Positions 54,808 through 64,000 of a stretch of 64,000 bases of DNA are shown here, one piece after another. The stretch lies in assembly GCA_028583415.1 (NCBI GenBank), contig CM053266.1, forward strand, positions 96,462,377 through 96,526,376. Reading direction: 5' to 3'. The notes under the pieces were generated by a model. The model was not told the origin of the DNA and did no database searches. It saw only the letters and a program-made list of their open reading frames with translations. Within the stretch, counting starts at the first letter, position 1. Every line of letters starts with the position of its first letter. The DNA comes from Protea cynaroides (taxonomy: Eukaryota > Streptophyta > Magnoliopsida > Proteales > Proteaceae). A program made the position numbers and the translations under genes.

Positions 54808-57115
54808 GACCCGTGTCAATCTAACCCGGTCTTACCACCTTGAACCAGGTTTACCCATCATGGTCGAGTCAAATGGACCAAGGGCATGAAGGAGATCGAG
54901 ATCCCAGGTATGAAATCGACCCAAAAACACTTAATTCTAGGGGAGGGTCGCACACCCGGCTAAGCGGGGTCGGACCTCCCAAACCAGAAAGATCGACCCT
55001 CAGTTTTTGAGGGAGGGTCGGACAGCTTAAGACCCTAGGGTCGACGGGATCATCGACCCTCCCATCGACCCTCGGTTTCTGACGAAAATTGAAATTAGGA
55101 AATTTCCATATTTTCGGTTGGGATTCTTTCCAAATCACAATGGGATTATTATAGGACATTCCTAGTCTATTTAAAGGACGTCCCTAAGCCACATTCTCTC
55201 CTTTCACAACCCTAATTGAATTGAGAGAAAGAGAGAAGAAGGAAAAGAGGAAGAAAGGAGGTTAGGAAGAAGGCTTAGCAAAAAGGAGAAGAAATTGCAG
55301 AGGAAAGTAATCTTCTCAGGTATGGATACTAATTCCACGAGTTTCTACAGACCTTAGGTTAGATATGATTGAGTGTAGGATTTCGAAGAAACCCAAACCA
55401 TCCATCCATGGTTAGGTTTTCATGGAAAACCATGGGAGGATGCACGAAAGCTATCTAGATGAATCATACATGGTTTTAGACCATGGAATGAATGTTGAGT
55501 GAATGTAGGAAGCATGCCATAGGACCCCAAACACGAAGAATGGATTAAAAAGTGGAAATTGGACCAGAGTGCACCGAGGGTCGCACCGAGGGTCGATAGA
55601 CCATCCGACCCTAGGTGTTTTTGACCATCGACCCTCAGCATTCGAGAAGTTCGGAATCTTTGGGAGGGTCGATAGACCCATCGACCCTAGCATCGACCCT
55701 CTCGACCCTCGGTTGATGGAATGGTTTTTAAATTCTGAATTAATTCTAATTAAATTCTATCGACTTTGTTAGGTTTGCTAGCAATATAATACCGTTACAA
55801 CAGTGAATCGAAAGCTTGGAAAATATCTATTAGCAAGCTAAGGTGAGGAACCTTAACCCCAAACTAAATTGGTTAATAATAAACTGTTTTTCTTTTCTTG
55901 AGTCCTATGCCATGTTTAATTCTATGCGAATATGATTGTAATGTGCATACAACATGCCATCCAATATTTCTATTACTTGTTCATGCATATTTACTTTACT
56001 GTTTATAACATGATGATGATGATGATGATAGGAATAGGCATGTGCTTGTATGTGTGTGGTTGGTGTGCTTGATGCGAGAGAGTATCAGGGGAGGTGTGAT
56101 GAGAACGTCAATAAACGTTAACCTTTGGCGGGTCTCAGCACTTTAGCTCTATCTCTAACTCAAGTCTTGTGCATTGACATCGTCGTATCGCCATTACCTT
56201 AGCGGAACTATTATGTCGTAGAGTATCAGGGGAGGTGGTCTCGGTCCTTGTAGTCTCTGACTCTACCGGGGGGCCTTAGCTCTATCTCTATGGATGTTCT
56301 GAGGGATGCTGGGGTGAGGCCTTGGATACACTGTTTGGCATTAGGATTGGTTAGCAGCGAGCCCAGTTTGCAAGCCCTCGCTAACAGGGGCTTACGTGTT
56401 GGTATAGCATTATATAGCAATAAACGTTAACCTTTGTTGTATAATGTTATGGTAGGGTGGATGGGGACGACGATAAACGTTAACCTTCGGGCGGGCTTCC
56501 ACACCCTGTGTATAGAGGCGGTATCAATAAACGTTAACCTTTGATCACCCAACCTTTCTATTGCACATTGCAAACTATAAACCAAGACCAAAGATATAAA
56601 TTGATTTTTGCATGCATATGTAATGTTGCATTGTTTTGGCTACTCACTGAGCCGTGTTGTGTGCTCACCCCTCGACGTTGAATATTTTTAGTTGATGATG
56701 CAGGATATACTGTTGAAGATTATATGAACCTGTCAGCGTATGGAACTGTAGTAGCTATGGAAGTTGGAGCTGAAGATGATACACACGACTCCTCTTGCGA
56801 GTGCAACTCGTGTGTATTCGATTAGATATTTTTTTGTAGTTTTCTTTATTGGATTTATAAGACATGTATTTGGTATTTAAATATTTATGTCTCGGTTAAT
56901 CACAGAATAATTTGCTATTATTTATGGATATCAACTTAGTTCTCAGTTCATACTATTTATAAATTTTTCGCTATTGTGTATTACTCTGATTATGATTGTG
57001 GATGCGTGTTAAGTTTGGATAACGCGGGGATAGCCTATTAAAGATTCTGGTTGAACCGTTGGCTATTTAGCGATTCATCACACCATTCTAAAATGTGCGG
57101 AATTGGGGTGTGACA
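54803..57115 (+). repeat. 3' LTR of element B
   Basis: About 2313 bases, TGTAAGACCC to GGGGTGTGACA, with the same motif clusters as the 5' LTR. It contains an extra short duplication near 55260-55275 (GGTTAGGAAGAAGGCTTAGC). Confidence 0.93.
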
Positions 57116-58129
57116 TAGCATCGACCCTATACCCTGGGGTCGAATAAACCTGTGACCCTACCTGCTACCCATCCTACAACCCTAGCTTAATAGTAAGCCT
57201 AAAATTATCAGAATAAATTCTAATTAAAATCTATCGACTTGTTAGGTTTTTCTATTGATATAAAGGTGATTCTTAGAGCTTGAAAGAGGATTTACACTCA
57301 AGCAAAGGTGAGGGAACAAGACCTAAACTAATTGGCTAATAATAAACTATTTTTGTTTATTGAGTCCAATACCATGAATGATTATATGCTTGTATGATTG
57401 TAATGTGCATATCACATGTCATCCACTATTTTTGTTATTACTGTTCATGCATATTTAATTCTATTTATAACATGATGATGATGATGATGCTAGGAATAGG
57501 CATGTGAATGTATGTGTGTGGTTAGTGTACTTGATGCGAGTGGAGCATCAGGGGGAGGACGTGACATTTTGGTTCATCCTGGTCACCAGACTCTAGCTCT
57601 ATCTCTACTCAAGTCTTGTCCACTAACATTGTCGTATCGCCATTACCTTAGCGGAACTACTACGTCGTAGGGCATCAGGGGGGGGGGACGTGACATTGTG
57701 GTTCAGCCTGGTCACCAGACCCTAGCTCTATCTCTATGGATGTATTGAGGGATGCTGGGGTGAGGCCTTGGATACACTATTTGACATTAGGATTGGTTAG
57801 TTACGAGCCCAGTTTGCAAGCCCTCGCTAACAGGGGCTTACGTGTTGGTATGGGCAACCGGTACAGCAATGCCGTTTTCATTGGGTGTATATTATCCATG
57901 GTGGGTGCATGTGGGACGACAGTATCGATAGTCATTGGGCATCTCCATACACTCGTGTATAGAGGTGAGGCGACTATCGAACCTTTCTATAGCACATTAC
58001 AAACTTATATACTAGACCACAGATATCAATTGAATGCATGCATATGTTTGTTGCATTGTTTTGTTTGCTCACTGAGCCATGATGTGTGCTCACCCTTTTC
58101 GAATTCAAATATTTTTAGTTGATGATGCA
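57116..58129 (+). repeat. LTR 'C', second part
   Basis: It continues LTR C after element B (TAGCATCGACCCTATACCC). It includes the GAT microsatellite (about 57474-57489) and the start of the conserved R/U5 part (TTTTTAGTTGATGATGCA). Element D cuts it at 58129. With 44367-45253 it totals about 1.9 kb, so about 0.4 kb should lie to the right of element D, outside the window. Confidence 0.87.
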
Positions 58130-60401
58130 TGTCACACCCCAATTCTGCACAATTCAGAATGGTGTGAAGAACCGTTAGCAAACCAACAGGTCAACCAGGA
58201 TCTCGAGTAGGCTATATCCGTGTTATCTAAACCCCATACATCCACATTCATAATCAGAGTAAATACACAATAGCGGAAGTCTTATAATAGAATGAACTGA
58301 GAAATCTAGATGTGATAATCATATTTAAGTAGCAAATTATTCTTTATCAACTAAGACATAAATAAATATCCATTACATGTCTTTACTAAATCCAAATAAC
58401 TAAAATAAAATCTAATTGAATACGCATGAGTTGCACTCGCAAGAGGAGTCATGCGTATCCACTTCGTCTTCAACTTCCATCGCCGCCACATGCTCATACA
58501 CTGGAGCGTTGATATAATCTTTGACGGTAGTAACTGCATCATCAACTAAAAATATTCGACGTCGAGGGGGTGAGCACACATCATGGCTCAGTGAGCAAAC
58601 AAAACAATGCAACAATACATATGCATGCAATCAATTCATATCTTTGGTCTGATTTAAAGTTTGCAATATGCAATAAAAAGGTTTGGTGGTCAAAGGTTAA
58701 CGTTTATTGACCCCTCCCCTATACACAAGTGTGTGACGCCGCCCAAAGGTAACGTTTATCGTTGACTCACATGCACCCAATTCATGAACATTGTACAACA
58801 AAGGTTAACGTTTATTGCTGTACAGTGCCATACCAACACGTAAGCCCCTGCTGGTGAGGGCTTGCAAACTGGGCTCGCAACTAACCAATCCTAATGCCAA
58901 ACAGTGTATCTAAGGCCTCACCCCAGCATCCCTCAGAACGTCCATAGAGATAGAGCTAAGGCCCCCTGGTAGAGTCAGAGACTACAAGGACCGAGACCAC
59001 TTCCCCTGATACTCTACGACGTAATAGTTTTGCTAAAGTAATGGCGATACGACGATGCTAATGCACAAGACTTGAGTTGGAGATAGAGCTAAAGTGCTGA
59101 GGCCCAGCCTATGACACCCCCCCTGATACTCGCTCGCATCAAGTACACCAACCACACACATACATTCACATGCCTATTCCTATCATCATCATCATCATCA
59201 TTTTATAAATAATAAAGTAAATATGCATGAATCAATAATAGAAATATTGGATAACATGTTGTATACACATTACAAGCATATTCGCATAGAATCAAGCATA
59301 GCACCGGACTCAAGAAATAAAACAGTTTGTTATTTACCAATTAGTTAAGAGTCTTGTTTCCTCACCTTAACTTGATCGTAAGTCCTCTTTCAAGCTTTAA
59401 GAATCACCTTTATATTGATATTATATCACTAGAAGACTTAACAAAGTCGATAGAATTTAATTAGAATTTATTCTAATTTTTACAGCTTGCTGTTAACTGG
59501 GGGTCGATGCTAGGGTCTGAGTTTGATCAACCCTGGGTGCGACCACCCCTATTCTGGACTTCCCGAACACTGGGGGTCGATGCTCAGGGTCTGGTAGGGT
59601 CGATTGGCCATCGACCCCCCATGCGATCCCCTATGGGTTTTGTCACTTTTCCTCCCTTCAGTCCATTCTTCATGTTTGGGGTCCTATGGCTTGCTCCTAC
59701 AGTCCATTCCACACATGTTCTATGGCCTAAAATCGTGATTCATTCACCTATATGGCTTTCACGATTTCCCCCATGGTTTTCCATGAAAACCTAACCATGG
59801 GTTGATGGTTTGGGATTCTTCGAGATCATACCCTCTTCATTATCTATACTAAGGTCTTTAGAAACTCATGGAAATAGTATCCATACCTGAGAAGAATACT
59901 CCTTCTCTGCAACTCTTCTCCTTTTGCCTTCTTCTCTTCTTTCCTTCTCTTCTTCTTCTCTTCCTTATCTTCTCTTTCTCTCAATTCAATTAGGGTTCTA
60001 AAAGGAGTGAAAGAGGCTTAGGGACGTCCTATTTATAGAGTAGAAACTCCTAAAATAAGTCCCATTGAGATTAGGAAGGAATCCCATTGAAATTAAGAAA
60101 GTTTCCAAATTTTTATTTTTACCGAGTATCGGGGGTCGATAGGGGGGTCGGAGATCCCGTTGACCCCTGGTCCTTAAAATGTCCGACCCCCCATGTAAAA
60201 CTGGGGGTCTGACTTCTATACTGGTGGGGTCCGACCCTCCCTTACTGGGTATGCGACCCTCCCCTTATTTTAAGTATTTTTGGGTCAATTTAATACCTGG
60301 GATCGTGATCTCCTTTACGCACTTGGTCCATTTGGCTCAACCATGATGGGTAGACCTGGTTCAAGGTGGTAAGACCGAGTTAGTTTGATACGGGTCTTAC
60401 A
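58130..60401 (-). repeat. 3' LTR of element D
   Basis: About 2272 bases, TGTCACACCCC to CGGGTCTTACA. Motif clusters near 59500-59620 and 60128-60240 use GGGGGTCGA/GGGGGTC more than GAGGGTCGA. A reverse TATA-like TATTTATAGAG lies near 60030. Confidence 0.92.
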
Positions 60402-63230
60402 ACTCCCCCCTACTTATAAAAATTTAGTCCCCGAAATTGTTCATACCTTCTGAGTCAAATAAATGAGGGTATTGCTTTCGCATAGCATTCTCTTCTTCTC
60501 ATGTAATTTCTTCCATGTCTCTACTTCTCTAAGTGACCTTAACATAATAGATATCTCGATTGCGTAATCGTTGAACCTTTCGGCTGGTGATTTCAGTTGG
60601 TGTTACTTTAAAGGTCAAATCATCAGTCAAATCAGGTAGATCTACTGTCAAAACGTGCGTTGGATCCTTGACATACTTCTTTAATAAGGAAATATGAAAT
60701 ACGTCATGTACACTTGACATAGATGGTGGTAGTGCTAACTGGTAAGCCACTTTCCCACGCTTAGCTAGAATCTCATATGGTCCAACATATCTTGGACTTA
60801 GTTTTCTTTTTTGTCCGAACCGTTTTAGACCTCGCATAAGTGATACCTTCAAGAATACTTTATCACCCACGACGAACTCAAGATCTCTGCGTCGAGTATT
60901 TGCATATTGCTTCTGATGATTCTGGGCTGTTCTCACCCTTTCCTTGATAATGTCGACCACTCGACAAGTCTCTTCAACAAATTTTGGTCCAACAATACTA
61001 CGTTCTCTAACTTCAACCCAAAAGAAAAGAGTTCGACACTTTCTACCATACAGTGCTTCATAGGGGGACATTTGTATAGTAGCCTGATAGCTATTGTTAT
61101 AAGTGAACTCGATCAGTGGTAACTTTTCATCCCATGATCCTTTAAAATCAATTACACATGCTCGTAGCATATCTTCTAGAATCTGAATTGTACGCTCAGA
61201 CTGTCCATCTGTCTGTGGATGGAATGCAGTACTAAACTTCAATGTTGTACCCATAGCCTTTTGCAATCCTTCCCAAAACTTGGAAGTAAATCGTGGATTT
61301 CTATCGAACACAATGCTCTCTGGTACATCGTGTAATCAAAAAATATTATCCACATACAGCTTTGCAACCTCTCCTTGAGATTTTATCATTGCCTTTCTGC
61401 TCAACGCATCAACTACTACATTAGCTTTTCCAGGATGATACTGGATATCACAATCATAGTCTTTCAATAGTTCCAGCCATCTTCTTTGTCTCATATTCAA
61501 CTCCTTTTGATTAAATAAATAAGTAAGACTTTTATGATCCGATTTAATCTGGAACTTCTCTCCGTATAGGTAATGTCTCCATATCTTGACAGCATGTACT
61601 ACTACCGCTAACTCCAAATCATGAGTGGGATAATTTTTCTCATGTATATTTAACTGTCTTGAGGCATAAGCAATTAATTGTTCTCCTTGCATAAGCACAC
61701 ATCCTAATCCCAGTCTTGACGCATCAGTGTATAGGGTAAATGGCTGTCCGGGAATAGGAATAGTCAAAATCAGAGCGGATATCAATCTGGTCTTCAAGGT
61801 TTGGAAGCGCTTCTCGCATTTATCCATCCACACAAACTTTTCACCTTTCTTAATCAGACTGGTGAGAGGTACGGTAATTCAGGAAAAGTCTTCCACAAAT
61901 CGCCGATAATAACCAGCGAGACCCAGAAAACTTCTAATTTCTGCAACGCTCTTTGGTGCTTCCCACTTTACAATAGCCTCGATCTTGCTGGGATCCACTT
62001 TGATTCCTTCAGCGGATACTACATGGCCTAGGAAGGCGACTACACTTAGCCAAAACTCACACTTGGTAAATTTGGCATACAGCTTCTCTTTCCTTAAATG
62101 CTGTAGAGTGGCATTTAGATTCTTAATATGGGTTTCCTTGTCCTTGGAATATACCAATATATCATCAATAAATACAATAATCGACGTATCCAACATATCG
62201 TGGAAAACCCGGTTCATAAGTTCCATGAAAGTTGCTGGTGCATTTGTTAATCCAAAAGACATGACCAAGAATTCATAATGTCCATATCTGGTCCTGAAAG
62301 CTGTCTTAGGAATATCACCTTCTTTAATCTTCAACTGATGGTAGCCTGACCGAAGATTGATCTTAGAAAATACTTTTGCTCCTTGCAACTGATCGAACAG
62401 GTCATCGATCTGAGGTAGTGGATATCGATTCTTGATTGTCAGTTTGTTCAATTCCCGATAGTCGATACATAATCGAACGCTACCGTCCTTCTTCTTTACA
62501 AACAATACTGGTGCTCCCCATGGTGATATACTGGGTCGAATATAACCCTTGTCCAGTAGTTCTTGTAGTTGTACTTTCAATTCCTTTAGTTCAGTAGGAG
62601 CCATTCGATAAGGTGCTTTTGATATTGGTGCGGCTCCAGGTATAAGATCTATCACAAACTCTGTGGCTCGGTCGGGTGGTAATCCTGGTAGTTCTTCAGG
62701 AAATACGTCGGGGTAGTCCCGCACGACATCAATATCTTCCATCGGTGGTGCTTCTTTGGTGAGGTCAACCACTGATACTAGATACCGACTGCTCCCTTCT
62801 CAAGGCACTTCTTAGCCTTTAGTGCTGAGAGTATGAGCTTGCGTTTACGGGGAAGTTTGGTTCTCGAAAAACTAAATTCTGCTCCTTCTTTGTCTTTAAA
62901 TGTTAGCTTCTTTTCGGCACATAATAGGTTCGCAGAATGCCGAGCTAACCAGTCCATTCCCAAGATGACGTCAAAGTTTACCATCCCAAGTTGGATCAAG
63001 GTTGCATCTAAGGTTTTCTCGCCAATGAGAACTGGACATGGCCCATAACCTTTTTCTAATTCCACTTCTAACCCCATCGGTGACCGTACAAGTAGTTTGT
63101 AGTCTAATGTTTTGATGGGTAAATTCAGCTTCTTTCCAAATGATACAGATATAAAAGAATGAGTAGCTCCTGAGTCAAAGAGTATTCTGACGGGTATGTC
63201 ATTTATAGGTATGATACCTGTGATTTATTT
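60397..63230 (-). pseudogene. Tekay-like pol of element D, with integrase deletion
   Basis: Protease is at about 62778-63180 (DVILGMDWLARHSANLLC). RT is at 61879-62772 with RLCIDYRELNKLTIKNRYPL, SFGLTNAPATF and the VFIDDILVYS active site, ending at a TGA where Arg is expected. RNase H is at 61400-61833 (LYTDASRLGLGCVLMQG). Integrase then jumps from KSQGEV to AKLYVDNIF at about 61360. Compared with element A this removes the zinc-binding region and first part of the core, roughly 650 bases. The rest of the core is intact to 60529 (HPQTDGQSERTIQ). The tail has stops near 60532 and 60510. Confidence 0.86.
60402..60412 (-). promoter_or_regulatory. Polypurine tract of element D
   Basis: The minus strand reads AGGGGGGAGT beside the LTR, one base different in layout from A and B. 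Confidence 0.8.
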
Positions 63231-63239
63231 TAACTTAGT

Positions 63240-64000
63240 CTACATGCTCACACAATATAATTCAACTTAAAAGATTTCAGTCATACCTGTGACCACATCG
63301 GGTGATGCGGCAGCATCCTCGAATGTAACAGCATAAACTCATCCTTGATGTAGCTGCTTCCTGGGCTTAGGACACTCCCTTGCCATATGCCCCACTTGGT
63401 TGCAGTTAAAACATTTTGGGCCTTCAGTATTTGGCTTTGGCTGATGTTGAGTTACTGGGATAGTCTTGGGTGCAGCAAAAAAGCCTTGAGCACGGAAGGG
63501 TTTAAATGTCTTGTTATTCCCTCCATTATAAGCATTTCCAGCTGACATTTTCATACCTCTGTTCTACGTGAAATAGCTCTCCTTCTGGCTCGATTCTATA
63601 ACTCGAGCAATTTACACAGCTTCATTATATATTTTCTTTTCCAAACCTAGAACATGCTCTCTGATGCTTCCTCTAAGTCCCGTGACAAACCTACGGGTCT
63701 TAGTGTCTTCTTCTTGCATGCTGAGTGGTGCAAAGAAAAACAGCTCCTCATAACGCTGTTGATATGCATCCACGAACATCTGTCCCTGATATAAACTCAG
63801 GAACTCCTTCTCCATAGAATCTTTGAAGCTTCGGGGAAAGTACTTCTCAAAGAAAGCTTCTTTATATATAGCCCAAGTCAACAGGGCGTGCTTGGTTAAT
63901 AGGTAGGCCTGGTAGATTTCCACCAATGATGTGCATCACCTTTTAGCATGAAAGTGGCACATAATACCTTCTCTTCTTCTGTAATAGTCATCATCAGAAA
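63240..64000 (-). pseudogene. Tekay-like gag of element D, partial at edge
   Basis: The zinc knuckle CFNCNQVGHMARECPKPRKQ (63339-63554) has the full CX2CX4HX4C pattern, the only intact one in the window. Upstream is the capsid region (SFKDSMEKEFLSLYQGQMFVDAYQQRYEELFFFAP at 63612-63926). Small frame shifts separate the parts near 63575 and 63930. The N-terminus is beyond the right edge. Confidence 0.84.

Larger units (their letters stand above)
45254..57115 (+). mobile_element. Complete Tekay-like chromovirus 'B' with an extra antisense gene
   Basis: LTRs at 45254-47548 and 54803-57115, flanked by TAGCA (45249-45253 and 57116-57120). Inside are a primer-binding site, an antisense gene (minus, to 49141), a GGGTCGA array, gag from 50019, pol to 54807 and a polypurine tract. 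Over 300 aligned bases (45301-45600 against 54850-55149) I count 8 LTR mismatches, fewer than in A. Despite that, gag-pol carries many one-base indels and missense changes, a large share in CAG/CTG context. Confidence 0.9.
58130..64000 (-). mobile_element. Tekay-like chromovirus 'D', partial (runs off right edge)
   Basis: The 3' LTR (58130-60401) is followed, on the minus strand, by polypurine tract, pol and gag up to the window edge. It inserted into LTR C after ATGCA (58125-58129). It has the best preserved RT frame of the three elements, but integrase has a large internal deletion near 61360 and several stops exist. Whether it carries the antisense gene cannot be seen here. Confidence 0.88.

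Overview
This window is repeat-dense nuclear DNA from a flowering plant. The evidence is nested Ty3/gypsy elements of plant-specific lineages (Tat with a second RNase H, and a Tekay/Del-like chromovirus), a copia remnant, Tourist-like and Mutator-like non-autonomous elements, a plant S-domain/PAN membrane protein gene, and a fragment of a plant mitochondrial rps3 gene. I could not fix the species. Only one ordinary host gene is clearly readable: the kinase-less S-domain/PAN protein at 25016-26488 on the minus strand.

Left block (1-21240). A minus-strand Tat-lineage element runs from its 5' LTR (20553-21240) through gag, protease, RT/RNase H, a second RNase H and integrase. Integrase breaks off near position 530 against DNA containing a mitochondrial-like rps3 piece. 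Two insertions of one Tekay-like family split its RT: a complete but decayed element A (2826-14783, target duplication GGTGG) and a solo LTR (14979-17284).

Middle block (21241-42795). A decayed copia element carries a Tourist-like MITE that contains about 600 bp of GGT microsatellite. The S-domain gene follows, then a Mutator-like MITE, a foldback element and a 429-bp solo LTR with a perfect target duplication. The rest is mostly non-coding: a minisatellite with a TAGGGTTT core, low-complexity tracts, an LTR-like segment and a five-unit tandem repeat. No other convincing protein gene was found.

Right block (42796-64000). Tekay-like LTRs are stacked. A partial minus-strand LTR (S) is cut by a plus-strand LTR (C). 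LTR C is itself cut by complete element B (45254-57115, target duplication TAGCA) and by minus-strand element D (58130 to the right edge).

The most interesting biology is in the Tekay-like family. Elements A and B each carry an extra gene between primer-binding site and gag, on the strand opposite gag-pol. It has a plant-transposon-type domain, a C-terminal coiled coil and a candidate 5' leader intron of nearly equal length in both copies (443 and 441 nt). A cluster of GGGTCGA motifs lies between this gene and gag, and the same motif recurs in the LTRs beside the TATA box. Element B and part of A also show an unusual excess of CAG/CTG to CGG/CCG differences from their relatives, which may reflect sequence error at methylated CHG sites or a real mutational bias. 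All gag-pol genes in the window are broken.
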